A stretch of DNA of 64,000 bases from JAFAGX01 sp963759875 (lineage in GTDB: Bacteria > Acidobacteriota > Terriglobia > Terriglobales > Acidobacteriaceae): positions 248,001 to 312,000 of the forward strand of contig CAVXBB010000017.1 of NCBI GenBank assembly GCA_963759875.1. The letters run 5' to 3'. The translations under genes and the position numbers were made by a program. The notes under the pieces are model-generated. The model saw nothing but the letters and a program-made list of their open reading frames with translations. It did not search any database and was not told the DNA's origin. Shown piece by piece: positions 36,993 through 46,616 of the stretch (its first letter is position 1; every line of letters starts with the position of its first letter).

Positions 36993-37745
36993 ATGCTTCA
37001 AAAGCCCAATTTGCCAACGATGGTAAGAGTGTTGCCAATCATTTTGATCTTGCTTTTATCCATCGTCATGATCACCGGCAACCGATTGATGACGCAGCCG
37101 GTTACAGGTTCCGAAGCTGTGGCCATGTACGTCGACCACGACATTCAATTGGATGCTTCGCGTTCGGCGGCGGACTGGCAACGGGCCACTCCCGTTGTTT
37201 TCTCTTGGGATTGGCAAGGCAAAATTCTCGATCCTGCACGTCAAACCCAAGTTCGAGTGTTGTGGTCAGCGCGAGAATTGTATTTGCGCTTTGAGTGCCA
37301 CTATCACGAGCTCTATGTCTTTGAAGATTCCGAGCCGAGTGGACGCCGCGACCATCTTTGGGACCGTGATGTTGCTGAGGCATTCCTGCAGCCCGATCCG
37401 TCGCGCGAGCACTTCTATCGGGAATTCGAAGTAAGCCCGAACGGAATGTGGATTGACCTGGATATCTTTCCTGGCGGGCTATCCGATCTGAAAAGCGGGT
37501 TGCAACGATCGGTCATGATTGATCAGCAATCGAAGATGTGGGTTGCCGAACTCGCTATTCCGCTCAGTGCGCTGAGCCGTGACTTTGATCCGTCGAAGAC
37601 TTGGCGGGCAAACTTCTATCGAATCGAGGGTTCGAAAGAACCACGCACTTATTTCGCCTGGCAACCTACCCGCACACCAACCCCTAACTTTCACGTTCCC
37701 TCCACCTTCGGGAAGTTGCGGTTCGTAAGAGGTTCTAAGAAGTGA
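36993..37745 (+). CDS. Membrane-anchored or secreted CBM9/DOMON-like carbohydrate-binding protein
   Basis: 250 residues. An N-terminal hydrophobic segment (VLPIILILLLSIVMITG) acts as an anchor or signal. The rest resembles family 9-like carbohydrate-binding modules: QVRVLWSARELYLRFECHYHELYV, DRDVAEAFLQPDPS, FYREFEVSPNGMWIDLDI, and WRANFYRIEG. Such modules in Acidobacteriota are often found alone. The ligand is unknown. Two methionines (36993 and 37020) are possible starts. Confidence 0.65.
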   Translation: MLQKPNLPTMVRVLPIILILLLSIVMITGNRLMTQPVTGSEAVAMYVDHDIQLDASRSAADWQRATPVVFSWDWQGKILDPARQTQVRVLWSARELYLRFECHYHELYVFEDSEPSGRRDHLWDRDVAEAFLQPDPSREHFYREFEVSPNGMWIDLDIFPGGLSDLKSGLQRSVMIDQQSKMWVAELAIPLSALSRDFDPSKTWRANFYRIEGSKEPRTYFAWQPTRTPTPNFHVPSTFGKLRFVRGSKK

Positions 37746-37779
37746 GCCATCGAGCGCGTTAGACGAATGGCAGGTTAGG

Positions 37780-38400
37780 TTAATCTGCAAGGGCAGGCTG
37801 TAGCAACGTGAACGTCTGTGGTACGCCGGACCGTTTACGCAATTCCGTCAGCAGCGCGTGTGCAGCGTTTTCGTAGGTTTTGTTTGGGTCCGAAGGATCG
37901 GCCCATACAGCGTCATAAACGATTTGCGCTGCTTCTTTCAAATCCATGTGCAGTGCAGCTTGCAATACGTCAACGCGTTCCTGCAGATGGTCGAAGCATT
38001 GCTGGCAAACGGCGGCTGATACGAACTCATCGGGATGGGATGCTTCATTCGCGCAGCGTGGGAACGCCGACTGTCCTGACACTTCCATTGTGGCCAAATT
38101 CTGTTTAAACTCGCGCAAAAAGCGTTCGCGCTCTTCTTCAAGTAGTGCTGGATCCGGCAGTTCCTCCGCGGGAGCCACCGAGACTGGACCTTTTACTGCG
38201 GTCACGGGAACCCGTTCCGTGCTCTTGCAAACAGGGCAAGCCTTCAGATCAGCAGCATAGTACGTCTTGCACTTGGAGCAAGGCAGGCCGTAACCGGACA
38301 CTTTGCGCACGGGTTCGTTAGCTGAGATTGCGGAATTGACTATGCTGCCGCTTCTGGGAGCGGGCGTGTTTAAATCGCGGACGGTTGGAATTGCACTCAT
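37780..38400 (-). CDS. Zinc-ribbon protein of unknown function
   Basis: 206 residues. A zinc ribbon (LPCSKCKTYYAADLKACPVCKS, two CxxC knuckles) lies at residues 40-61, then a charged helix (LLEEERERFLREFKQNLATM) and a second cysteine/histidine cluster (RCANEASHPDEFVSAAVCQQC). The C-terminal part is helical. No signal peptide, so cytoplasmic. ATG 38400 follows GAGG. I do not recognise a named family; possibly a nucleic-acid or metal-handling protein. Confidence 0.55.
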   Translation of the reverse strand: MSAIPTVRDLNTPAPRSGSIVNSAISANEPVRKVSGYGLPCSKCKTYYAADLKACPVCKSTERVPVTAVKGPVSVAPAEELPDPALLEEERERFLREFKQNLATMEVSGQSAFPRCANEASHPDEFVSAAVCQQCFDHLQERVDVLQAALHMDLKEAAQIVYDAVWADPSDPNKTYENAAHALLTELRKRSGVPQTFTLLQPALAD

Positions 38401-38516
38401 GATGGTTTAACCTCAGCACTCACACCCACGGAACTGAGTACGCCGTAATTGTAGGCACATCCAGCCAAACTGCCGAGAGCACGAGAGTTCATGGTCCAGC
38501 CCTGTTTTCAGGTTGG

Positions 38517-39413
38517 CTATTGGGGCGTACTTGCCGCGGGCGTGGATTTGCCGCCGTCAGCGGCCACTGCAGCGCGTGCCGGCCCCAGTTGGTGCAGGAT
38601 AAGTTCCAATTTGGTGCGCGCTTCCAGCAGTTCCGGATCGAGCCCGATCGCTTTCTGGTAGGACTCCGCCGCGCCTTGCAGGTTCTTGCTGGCGGCGTGT
38701 ACTAGCCCAAGATCATAGTAGGTTTCAGCCTGATCCGGGTCGCGGAGCAATGATTCCTTTAGAGCATGCAGGGCCGCCGTGTAATTCTCATTGGCATACA
38801 GGCCGAGGCCGAGATATCTGTAGCCTTCCGCATTTTGCGGATCAATGCTTAAAGCAGTGCGCGCTTCATCGATCGCATTTTCCCCGTCGTTGGACCGATA
38901 GAAGACGTACGAGAGTCCGTTATGGATCTCCGGAAATGTGGCATCCAAGTCCTTCGCGTCCGAGTAGTCGTCAAAGCTCTCATCCACGTCTCCCTGCTGG
39001 ATTCGTAGATAGCCCAAAGCCAAATGCAGGTCGGCATTCCCTGGCTCAGTCACCAGCAGCTTTCTGACTATTGCTTCGGCATCGTCATTCTTGTGGGAGT
39101 GGACCAGCGTTGCAGCCTGAACCAGCTCGGCAGGACAGTCGTCGCTTTGCGCGCCGGCCTGAAACGTGCCTTCTTCCTGCAGTTTATTCAAAAGATCGTT
39201 GCCCGCACCGACACTCGCCAAAAACTCCCTGGTGTTCGAACCAACCCGGAGCCGGCTCCCCCGCTCTTTAACTAATCGCGAGAGCCTTTGGCTAGGAATG
39301 CCAGCGACCATCCAGGTGAGCAATTGAGAACAATCGATCGGTTTTGCAGGACGATCTTGGGCGAGTCCGCTTGATATAAGAAGGAGGGCAGTAACTGCAA
39401 CCTTTAATGACAC
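38517..39413 (-). CDS. Secreted TPR protein
   Basis: About 298 residues. GTG 39413, five bases after AAAGGAG, gives a clean signal peptide (MSLKVAVTALLLISSGLAQ); a longer frame from 39491 lacks one. A helical N-domain (residues 25-95) precedes four or five TPR units (ADLHLALGYLRIQQGDVDES, AEGYRYLGLGLYANENYTAA, AETYYDLGLVHAASKNLQGA). The tail is Ala/Thr-rich. Likely periplasmic, protein-protein interaction; function unknown. Confidence 0.72.
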   Translation of the reverse strand: MSLKVAVTALLLISSGLAQDRPAKPIDCSQLLTWMVAGIPSQRLSRLVKERGSRLRVGSNTREFLASVGAGNDLLNKLQEEGTFQAGAQSDDCPAELVQAATLVHSHKNDDAEAIVRKLLVTEPGNADLHLALGYLRIQQGDVDESFDDYSDAKDLDATFPEIHNGLSYVFYRSNDGENAIDEARTALSIDPQNAEGYRYLGLGLYANENYTAALHALKESLLRDPDQAETYYDLGLVHAASKNLQGAAESYQKAIGLDPELLEARTKLELILHQLGPARAAVAADGGKSTPAASTPQ

Positions 39414-39532
39414 GAAACTCCTTTGCGCCTCAGGAACTCCGGAACGCTTTGAACATAGCTCGGCAAGAGATACCAGGGCTAGGTTACTCAAGTAACTTCA
39501 CGATCTAAGAGTTTCTGGCGAAGGTGACGAGT

Positions 39533-40327
39533 TCAAATCAGCTTGCTATTTGTTTTAGCACGTGAGAACCCCGCGGCCAAGCCCTGTTTGACACTTTTCT
39601 TGTAGCCTGAGCGATCCATCGATTTGAGAACCGCCGCGGCAATCCCGCCCGGAGTGGCGGCTTCACGCAGAAGATTTTGTAAGGACACATTTCCGCCTTT
39701 CCAGTGGAGTATGCCATCGGCGAGAGCGTGGGCTGCAGCAATTACAGCCATTTGTTTGTTCAATCCCAAGGATTCTCCCGCTTCGGCGAGCGCCGCAAGC
39801 GCATGATAGCCGTGGCTGCAGGAATAGGTGACGGTGAATGCGTCGAACTGCCTCTCTGGAATTGTCACCACTTGCCCAACCGCAGCAAACAGGTTTTTGA
39901 CCTCGCGCTTTCCCTGCGGTGGGAAATTAGGCGGGAATGTTAACGCAGTTAAACCTCGGCCGTTTCGGCATGCGGGGCTGGGCATTGCTCGCGCCCACAC
40001 CACCGGAGGTCCAAGTCGCCTCTGCAATTTCGCAAGAGGTACACCAGCAGCGAGACTTATAGCGATCACGGGTCGGTTCAAGAGGGCGATATCGTCGAGA
40101 AGATCGCTGAGCGAAGCCGGACGAACCGCGATGACGAGGATTCGTGCTTGCGCGAACGCTTGCCGAAGATTCCGCTCAGTCGCGACTCCATAAAGCTTTC
40201 TCAATTGCCGCAATTTTTGCGGATGGCGATCATAAACCAGTAGCGTGGCACGATACTTCGCTGTTCGCAGCCCAGCGAGAAGGGCACTCGTGATGCGTCC
40301 GCCGCCAAGAAAGACGGTGGCCTTCAT
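39533..40327 (-). CDS. Pyrroline-5-carboxylate reductase-like protein
   Basis: 264 residues with the ProC architecture: an NADP-binding Rossmann start (KATVFLGGGRITSALLAGL), ARILVIAVRPASLSDLL, VIAISLAAGVPLAKL, ARAMPSPACRNGRGLTAL and the C-terminal AATPGGIAAAVLKSMD. Several family positions are altered (for instance GGGRI in place of GxGxM), so the substrate may not be P5C. ATG 40327 overlaps the stop of the upstream GSAM-like gene (ATGA), which argues for a joint pathway. Confidence 0.75.
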   Translation of the reverse strand: MKATVFLGGGRITSALLAGLRTAKYRATLLVYDRHPQKLRQLRKLYGVATERNLRQAFAQARILVIAVRPASLSDLLDDIALLNRPVIAISLAAGVPLAKLQRRLGPPVVWARAMPSPACRNGRGLTALTFPPNFPPQGKREVKNLFAAVGQVVTIPERQFDAFTVTYSCSHGYHALAALAEAGESLGLNKQMAVIAAAHALADGILHWKGGNVSLQNLLREAATPGGIAAAVLKSMDRSGYKKSVKQGLAAGFSRAKTNSKLI

Positions 40328-41658
40328 CCCAGTTCCGCACAAGCCTGGTCTGTGGCTTTAAGCAATGTCTCAACATCATCCTGCGTATGCGCGGTTGAAA
40401 TAATCCAGTGCAGGCCATTGGAAGGAGTCATATAAACGCCGCGGTCAAGCAGGAGCTGCACAAAGCGAGAAAAACGTGAGGTATCGACGTAAGCGCAGTA
40501 ATCCCGATAGTCATGGATCGCATCGCGATCGGTGAAATAGATCTGGAACATCGGGCCAAAGCCTTGCACGATCCCGTTTATCTTTCGACGGCGAAATATC
40601 TCACGCAAGCCGCCGATGACAGCATCGCCCGTAGCGTGAAGCTTCGCGTAAGTGTCCTTAGCGGATAGGAGATCCAGGTTCGCCGCGACTACCTTCATCG
40701 TGAGCCGGTGGCCGTTGAAGGTCCCGTAATGCAAGACCATATTCTCGCCCCAGCGCATGCGATCCATGATCTGTCTCGAACCAGCGACAGCGCCGACCGG
40801 GAAGCCGGCGCCCAACGCTTTGCCGAACGTGCTCAGATCGGGCTGGATTCCGTAGTACTCCTGACAACCGCCGGGTGCATAGCGAAAGCCGGTCACCACC
40901 TCGTCGAGAATGAGAAGCGCGCCATATTGCCGAGTCAGGTCGCGTAACCGCTGAAGATAGCCGTCCTGCGGCGGAATACAGCCCATGTTGGCCATAATTG
41001 GTTCACTGATGACGGCGGCAAGTTCGCGTCCGTGTTGCCGCATTACACGCTCCAGCACTGGAATATCGTTCCAGGGCGCAAGCACGACATCATCAAAGGT
41101 CGCCTGCGGAATACCATCGGAATCCGGGATTCGGGCTGGGACCTCCTTAGTTCCCAATTCTTGCGGAGGGTGACTGTGCGCATTCAAAAGAAATGGATCG
41201 TACCATCCGTGATAGTGACCCTCAAACTTCAAAAATTTTCTACGGCCGGTGTGCGCTCGAGCCAAACGCAGCGCGAGCATGGTCGCCTCACTCCCGGTAT
41301 TGGCAAAACGAACAACTTCGGCCGAAGGTACCATGCGGCAGAAGCGTTCAGCAGCATCTATTTCGGCTGAGGTTGCCGCGGCGAAATGGGAGCCATCGTT
41401 CATCGCGTTGCAAACCACTGACGCCAGCTTCGGATGGGCGTGACCATGGATCAACGCGCCGAATGACATCATGCAGTCGACATACTCGTTGCCGTCGGCG
41501 TCCCAGACATGCGCGCCCTTTCCGCGCTCCAGCATGATTGGGCCACCGGAATAAACGGTTGCTCCACGGGAGGGTGAGTTCACGCCTTCGACCAACGATT
41601 TTTGCGCGCGCTCAAAGAGTTCGTGAGAGTGTTTGCGATTTAATGTCGAATGAGTCAT
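40324..41658 (-). CDS. GSAM-like class III aminotransferase
   Basis: PLP enzyme of the glutamate-1-semialdehyde aminomutase type, 444 residues: EGVNSPSRGATVYSGGP, ANTGSEATMLALRLARAHTG, LILDEVVTGFRYAPGG, and the Schiff-base lysine in LSTFGKALGAGFPVGAV. It differs from the hemL at 3729 (ALIHGH and FEGHYHGWYDP segments) and is likely an aminotransferase or mutase in another pathway. It lies six bases from an SDR gene upstream and overlaps the ProC-like gene downstream. Confidence 0.82.
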   Translation of the reverse strand: MTHSTLNRKHSHELFERAQKSLVEGVNSPSRGATVYSGGPIMLERGKGAHVWDADGNEYVDCMMSFGALIHGHAHPKLASVVCNAMNDGSHFAAATSAEIDAAERFCRMVPSAEVVRFANTGSEATMLALRLARAHTGRRKFLKFEGHYHGWYDPFLLNAHSHPPQELGTKEVPARIPDSDGIPQATFDDVVLAPWNDIPVLERVMRQHGRELAAVISEPIMANMGCIPPQDGYLQRLRDLTRQYGALLILDEVVTGFRYAPGGCQEYYGIQPDLSTFGKALGAGFPVGAVAGSRQIMDRMRWGENMVLHYGTFNGHRLTMKVVAANLDLLSAKDTYAKLHATGDAVIGGLREIFRRRKINGIVQGFGPMFQIYFTDRDAIHDYRDYCAYVDTSRFSRFVQLLLDRGVYMTPSNGLHWIISTAHTQDDVETLLKATDQACAELG

Positions 41659-41664
41659 TGAAAT

Positions 41665-42426
41665 TTAATCCGCGGTGCCACCACCATCGACCACCAAAGT
41701 TGCGCCGGTCATGAAAGAAGAATCATCCGAAGCCAGGAACAACGCAGCCTGGGCAATTTCTTCGGCGGTTCCGATTCGCCCCAGCGGCCGATTCGCGCAA
41801 GCCGCCAGATAATCCTGCCACTCGAGACCGCGCATTCGCGCGTCTTCGGGAAGCATGGGAGTCTCGACATCCCCGGGGCAAATCGCGTTCGCGCGAATGC
41901 CCTGTGGGCCGTGATCAATGGCCATCGCCTTGGTTAGCAGAATGACTCCGCCTTTCGACGCGCAATACGCAACGGCCGAATCTCCGCCTACAATGCCCCA
42001 GCCTGAACTGTTATTGATGATCACACCGCTGCCTTGGCGAATCATTTGGGGCAGAGCAGATTTGGACATCAAATATGTACCTTTGAGATTTATATCAAGC
42101 TGCTCGTCCCATTCCTGCTCACTGCAGTCAACGATGTTGTGCGGATAGAACACGCCAGCGTTATTGAAAACGATATTAAGCTCGCCAAACGTCTTCACGG
42201 TTTCATTTACAGCCCGTTCGCATTGTTCACTTTTTCGCACATCACAGGAGAGGAAAATCGCCTTTCCGCCGCTGCTGAGGATCTTCTCTCGAACTTGTTG
42301 GCCTCGCTGCTGGTTGCGACCTGTCAGAGCGACGCTAGCGCCTTCCTTGGCGAAAAGAATCGCGGTTGCCTCGCCAATACCAGACGTCCCACCGGTGATC
42401 AGAGCAACTTTGTTTGCCAGCCGCAT
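41665..42426 (-). CDS. Short-chain dehydrogenase/reductase (SDR 1)
   Basis: Classical SDR of 253 residues: cofactor motif TGGTSGIG, NNAG, catalytic serine in NNSSGWG, YCASK (YxxxK), and the terminal TLVVDGGGTAD. An acidic residue after strand 2 is absent, suggesting NADP preference, which I cannot confirm. It is strongly similar to the SDR at 43615-44391, sharing the unusual SGWG loop and CPGD. The GSAM-like gene follows after six bases. Confidence 0.88.
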   Translation of the reverse strand: MRLANKVALITGGTSGIGEATAILFAKEGASVALTGRNQQRGQQVREKILSSGGKAIFLSCDVRKSEQCERAVNETVKTFGELNIVFNNAGVFYPHNIVDCSEQEWDEQLDINLKGTYLMSKSALPQMIRQGSGVIINNSSGWGIVGGDSAVAYCASKGGVILLTKAMAIDHGPQGIRANAICPGDVETPMLPEDARMRGLEWQDYLAACANRPLGRIGTAEEIAQAALFLASDDSSFMTGATLVVDGGGTAD

Positions 42427-42617
42427 AGCTTAGGTCCGAGCCAATGCTGATGGGAACGCACAGGTCTTCGACTGCTCGACAATATACGACAGTGCGCGGA
42501 AACTTAAAACCGCTCCTACACCGCTTCGCTGTCTACAACACTGAACCTCCCGTTAAGAAGGAAGGTGGATGTTTGTGACAAACAATCGAGCATACAATCG
42601 GCATAGGAGACTCCGAA

Positions 42618-43589
42618 ATGAGCTGGATTGGTGAAGCCACTAGCAGAGCCTCCGACGTGCGCTGTAGCTGGCCTGCGTTGCTAACGATCGTCGTTGTGGC
42701 TGCCAGTTTTGCGCATCCACAAGAGCCCCCATCCATCCCGCAATTCCAGCCCAATAACGATATTTTTTTGAAATGGAGCGATGTTGAGAAGAACATTTGG
42801 CTGAACGCCAAACCGTACCTTGACGATCGATTGCCGGAATTGGAAGTGGAAGTACCAGAGCTGAAGGGGTTCGAACCGGCGGCCAGTCAGGAACAGCTAA
42901 GTTTCATTCTTTCTGGCGTCGGGCAGAAATGTGTGCATCTCTTGCAGCGGACGCCGAACGTGATTTCAAACGAAACCGTCATTACCCGCACACCGCCTTC
43001 TAAGGTGTGGCAGCAAAAGTTCGGGTATCTCATGCTGTACCGTGAAACGCCCAGCGGTATCGTGCTGGAGGAGTACCGAACTGATAGTCACGGGCACAGC
43101 CTGCCGAACCAGCCGTTGGCGGGCCCGTTTTCGCAAGGCTTCGCTTCCATGTGGGTGCGTCTTTTGCCAGCCAACCAGCGCGAGTCCAGGTTCCGCTATC
43201 TGGGACAGGAGGAGATGGATAAACATAAGACGTTTGTATTGGGCTTTGCTCAGCTCCCAGACAAGGTAAAGTTTCCTGGTCAATTTATGTTAGCGGGTAG
43301 TCGCATTTCCATCCTGTATCAGGGCATCGTGTGGATCGATTCGTCCGACTTTCGAATCGTTCGAATGCGAGAAGATCTTCTGGCACCCAGGCCAGATGCC
43401 GATCTTGAAAAATTCAGCGCCGAGGTTCTCTTCAACGAGGTGCATATCCCCAAAGCTACATCATCCCTGTGGTTGCCAGGGGAAGCGATTGTCGAGTGGA
43501 AGTTCAAGGGGCAGTTTGCTCAGCAGCGCCACGTTTATACCCGTTACCGGTTGTATGGGGTGACGACGAGGATTCTTCCTGGTATCTAG
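42618..43589 (+). CDS. Exported protein of unknown function
   Basis: 323 residues, sole plus-strand gene among minus-strand SDRs. A hydrophobic segment (WPALLTIVVVAASFAHPQ) near the N-terminus is a signal peptide or anchor. The remainder is rich in beta-strand with many aromatic and charged residues (LLYQGIVWIDSSDFRIVRM, LWLPGEAIVEWKFKG). This resembles unnamed proteins seen repeatedly in Acidobacteriota; I cannot give a function. ATG follows TAGGAGA at 7 bases. Confidence 0.6.
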   Translation: MSWIGEATSRASDVRCSWPALLTIVVVAASFAHPQEPPSIPQFQPNNDIFLKWSDVEKNIWLNAKPYLDDRLPELEVEVPELKGFEPAASQEQLSFILSGVGQKCVHLLQRTPNVISNETVITRTPPSKVWQQKFGYLMLYRETPSGIVLEEYRTDSHGHSLPNQPLAGPFSQGFASMWVRLLPANQRESRFRYLGQEEMDKHKTFVLGFAQLPDKVKFPGQFMLAGSRISILYQGIVWIDSSDFRIVRMREDLLAPRPDADLEKFSAEVLFNEVHIPKATSSLWLPGEAIVEWKFKGQFAQQRHVYTRYRLYGVTTRILPGI

Positions 43590-43614
43590 ACGGCTCATCA
43601 AGCGTCGCAGCGCA

Positions 43615-44391
43615 TTATCCAGAACCCGCTAAGCCTCCACCGTCCACAACCAACGCGGTTCCGGTCACGAACGAAGAGGTATGGCTGGCGAGAAACAGCG
43701 CCGCCCGCGCGATCTCTTCCGGCTTCCCTAAGCGTCCCAATGGCCGATGCGTGGATTCGGTAAGAAAGCGATCTGTCGGTGCTCCGAGCTGTTGAGCTTC
43801 CTGCCGCAACATGCCGGTATCCGTATCGCCGGGACACAGGCAGTTCACGCGAATGTTCTGTTTGCCGTGATCAACGGCCATAGCTTTGGTCATCAGCACG
43901 ACTGCACCCTTCGCGGCACAATATGCGGCTGCACGTGGACCCCCAGCGAGACCCCAGCCGGACGACATATTGATTATCGAGCCACCGCCGTTCTTAATCA
44001 TCTGCGGAATGACTAGGCGAGACAAAAAGAAAATGGATTTGACGTTCACGGCCATTACACGGTCCCAATCTTCCTCCCTGAGCTCGGGGACCGAGGCGCG
44101 ACGAATGATTCCGGCGTTATTGAAAAGGACATGAATGTTACCGAATTCGGAAAGAGCTCTTTGAACGAGGCGATCACAATCGCCTGAGTCGGTGACATCG
44201 GTGCGGCAGAAAATTGCTTTGCCTCCTGCGCTTTTGATGTCAGCCGCAACAGTTTCCCCGGCACATTCGTTCAGATCGGCGATCACGACCGCTGCACCTT
44301 CATGGGCGAAAAGAAGCGCGGTTGCGCGGCCGATGCCGGACGCAGCGCCAGTGATGACGGCGACCTTTTCCTGGAGAAGCAGCGATGACAT
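43615..44391 (-). CDS. Short-chain dehydrogenase/reductase (SDR 2), paralogue of SDR 1
   Basis: 258 residues: TGAASGIG, NNAG, INMSSGWG, YCAAK, CPGDTDTGML and a C-terminal ALVVDGGG. Long stretches match SDR 1 (TKAMA.DHG, RPLGR, EEIA.AALFLAS), so the pair is a duplication separated by the gene at 42618. Retains all classical catalytic residues. Confidence 0.88.
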   Translation of the reverse strand: MSSLLLQEKVAVITGAASGIGRATALLFAHEGAAVVIADLNECAGETVAADIKSAGGKAIFCRTDVTDSGDCDRLVQRALSEFGNIHVLFNNAGIIRRASVPELREEDWDRVMAVNVKSIFFLSRLVIPQMIKNGGGSIINMSSGWGLAGGPRAAAYCAAKGAVVLMTKAMAVDHGKQNIRVNCLCPGDTDTGMLRQEAQQLGAPTDRFLTESTHRPLGRLGKPEEIARAALFLASHTSSFVTGTALVVDGGGLAGSG

Positions 44392-44442
44392 TGTTACGCT
44401 TTAATTCTGCCCTTCAAAGGATATTAGCGCTGCCGAACTACA

Positions 44443-44479
44443 GATTCCTCGCTCCGCTCGCGATGACGACAAAAAAAAG
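44443..44479. repeat. Dispersed repeat, copy A
   Basis: GATTCCTCGCTCCGCTCG followed by CGATGACGACAAAAAAAAG, in the gap between SDR 2 and SDR 3. Shares core and A-rich end with copies B (27897) and C (54969). Confidence 0.5.
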
Positions 44480-44499
44480 AATGTGCGGTTCCCTGCAAA

Positions 44500-45252
44500 C
44501 TATCTGCTTGCCAAGCCACCCGCCGTTTCAGCTCCGTCGATCGTGTACACATGGCCGGTTATGTAAGCCGCATCGTCAGAGGCGAGAAACGCGAACAACG
44601 CCGCAATCTCCTCCGGCTTGGCATGACGCCTCAAGGGTATTTTGCAATTGACCTCATCCAGCATGGCATCGGTGTATTCGGCGCGCTGCATGGGCGTGAG
44701 CACGTAACCGGGCGCGACGGCACAAACGCGAACTTTTGGCGCAAGCTCCAGTGCCATACTTTTCGTCAGTTCGATCACGCCGGCCTTGGTGGCGTTGTAA
44801 TCCGCGTAGTATGGATATCCCATAATCCCGTTGGTCGAAGCCGTCTGCAGAATCACGCCTTCACCGCGTTCCCACATGTGCCGAGCAGCAACTTGCGCCA
44901 TGTTGAATACACCCGTAAGATTTACCGCAATCACGCGATCCCACTCATGCGGGGTAATTTCCAGGAAGTTGTGGCGAATGCTGATGCCAGCGTTGTTGAT
45001 CAGGACGTCCACCCCACCCATGATCTGATCCGCGTCGCGGAATGCCGCCTCAACCTGCTTGCGGTCGGCAACATCAGCATCAAGCGTCTCGGCTAGGTCG
45101 GGCAGAGTTTTGCGAATCTGTTCCCGGGCTTTTGGATCGCGATCAAGAACGCAAACCGCAGCGCCCTCTTCGAGGAAACGCGCAGCCGTGGCTGCGCCGA
45201 TTCCGCTGGCACCGCCGGTGATCAGAACGCGCTTGTGTTTGAGGCCGCGCAT
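44500..45252 (-). CDS. Short-chain dehydrogenase/reductase (SDR 3)
   Basis: 250 residues, more distant from the other two: TGGASGIG, DRDPKAREQ (an Asp after strand 2, favouring NAD), NNAG, YNATK, and a C-terminal YTIDGAETAGG. The TASTNGIMGYPYYADYNATK segment holds the catalytic serine and tyrosine. Sugar or polyol dehydrogenases have this pattern; substrate unknown. Confidence 0.85.
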   Translation of the reverse strand: MRGLKHKRVLITGGASGIGAATAARFLEEGAAVCVLDRDPKAREQIRKTLPDLAETLDADVADRKQVEAAFRDADQIMGGVDVLINNAGISIRHNFLEITPHEWDRVIAVNLTGVFNMAQVAARHMWERGEGVILQTASTNGIMGYPYYADYNATKAGVIELTKSMALELAPKVRVCAVAPGYVLTPMQRAEYTDAMLDEVNCKIPLRRHAKPEEIAALFAFLASDDAAYITGHVYTIDGAETAGGLASR

Positions 45253-45347
45253 GTATTCGAGGCAGGAAGATCGTTCAGAATAGACGAAAGTGGTTCGAAT
45301 GGCTAGGCGTGAGTCATCGGCGATCGCGGTGGATCGTCAGCGCTCTA

Positions 45348-46502
45348 TTAGAAGGGCTTTCCGCGAAAAAGCCAGATCAGTTCGACGACCAGAATAATTA
45401 CCACCGTAAGCTCGAGAAAAAACGCCCGGCTCTGATTGAACTGATCCACCATGAACCGGTAAAGCTCCTCCGCCGTACGGACTTTTTGCGTGACCAAATC
45501 TTTGTAATCGGGTACGCCAACCTTGGAAGCCGCCAGCTTGTACAATCGTGCCGAAAACATGTCACTGAGAAACTTGATCGCATTATCTGCGTGCTCGGTG
45601 AGTTCATTCACGTCGAGGAGCACGGTGTGCAATTTGGTTGCGGCTCGCGCCAACCTCCAGCGAGCCATAGTTCCGGTGCCCTTGTCGAGAGCGGCATAGA
45701 CACTTTCCAATTCGCGAGTCAGGAACTCGTCGTAGTGCCGAAATTCCAGTAACTGCGAATTGGCATACTCGAGAAGCTGAATAGCGGTTTCCGCGCCGCT
45801 CGGGCTGTCATATAGAAATGCCGCATTCCAACCAATTACAGCCAAATCGTTGGGATAATACGATATGCGGGACTGCAGAATTTCCTGGCGCTCACCTTCG
45901 GAAAGCTCGGCAATCTCTCCGCGCACGATCTGCGCGACTCTTGCGCCGTCAGATCTGACCAGTTCAGCGGCCGAAGGATTGCCGGCAATCTGCCGAACGT
46001 GAAAAATAAAGTAGTCTTCGCTTAACCAATCGGAATAAGGTTTCATCAGTGCCGGGCTTGCCCTCTGAAGCTTCTGGCGCGCCACCTTGGCTGCGTGGGC
46101 AGCAAAGTCAACGTCCCAAACCCAGCGACTGCCAAGGCGAATGAGTGTGTCCCAATCACCGGAAAACGGCAGCTCAAAAACCACGCTGACTACTCCGTAA
46201 TCGTAGTACTTGATCTGACCATCCAGTTTTTCGCCGCTATCTAGAACCAGGGTCTCAATCGGTTCCACAACGGGAGGTCTTTCGTAACGAATGTATCCGG
46301 GGGCCGGGTGCTTGAGGCTGGGATGTTCAAGCTTACGGGCACCAAAGATCTGCTGCAGCGCATCCAGACGAATGGCTTCGCAGACATCGAACTGGATCAG
46401 GACAAGGACGGATCCTTGAAGCGTGGTGTCGACCGCCTGCTTGAGTTTAATCTGCCCGGAGGTCTCGGTAATGGTAAGAGAGGGTTCGTTATCGCGGATC
46501 AT
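45348..46502 (-). CDS. RMD1/DUF155-like protein with C-terminal membrane anchor
   Basis: 384 residues. The N-terminal half has mixed alpha/beta segments; the C-terminal half has a long helical region (residues 285-345), then a single membrane helix (FFLELTVVIILVVELIWLF) near the end, the layout of the RMD1/YagE family (DUF155). Those proteins are tail-anchored; the bacterial function is unknown. Fit to the family is by layout and a few stretches, so moderate confidence. Confidence 0.5.
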   Translation of the reverse strand: MIRDNEPSLTITETSGQIKLKQAVDTTLQGSVLVLIQFDVCEAIRLDALQQIFGARKLEHPSLKHPAPGYIRYERPPVVEPIETLVLDSGEKLDGQIKYYDYGVVSVVFELPFSGDWDTLIRLGSRWVWDVDFAAHAAKVARQKLQRASPALMKPYSDWLSEDYFIFHVRQIAGNPSAAELVRSDGARVAQIVRGEIAELSEGERQEILQSRISYYPNDLAVIGWNAAFLYDSPSGAETAIQLLEYANSQLLEFRHYDEFLTRELESVYAALDKGTGTMARWRLARAATKLHTVLLDVNELTEHADNAIKFLSDMFSARLYKLAASKVGVPDYKDLVTQKVRTAEELYRFMVDQFNQSRAFFLELTVVIILVVELIWLFRGKPF

Positions 46503-46616
46503 ACGATCTGATTCGGCAGGAACACCTGCCGCACATCCGGTTCATGTATTGTTACAGAATTAGGATGATCTGGCGAGGTACGCAGGCTCTAGGTGCTTGT
46601 TTTCAACAACTTACAT

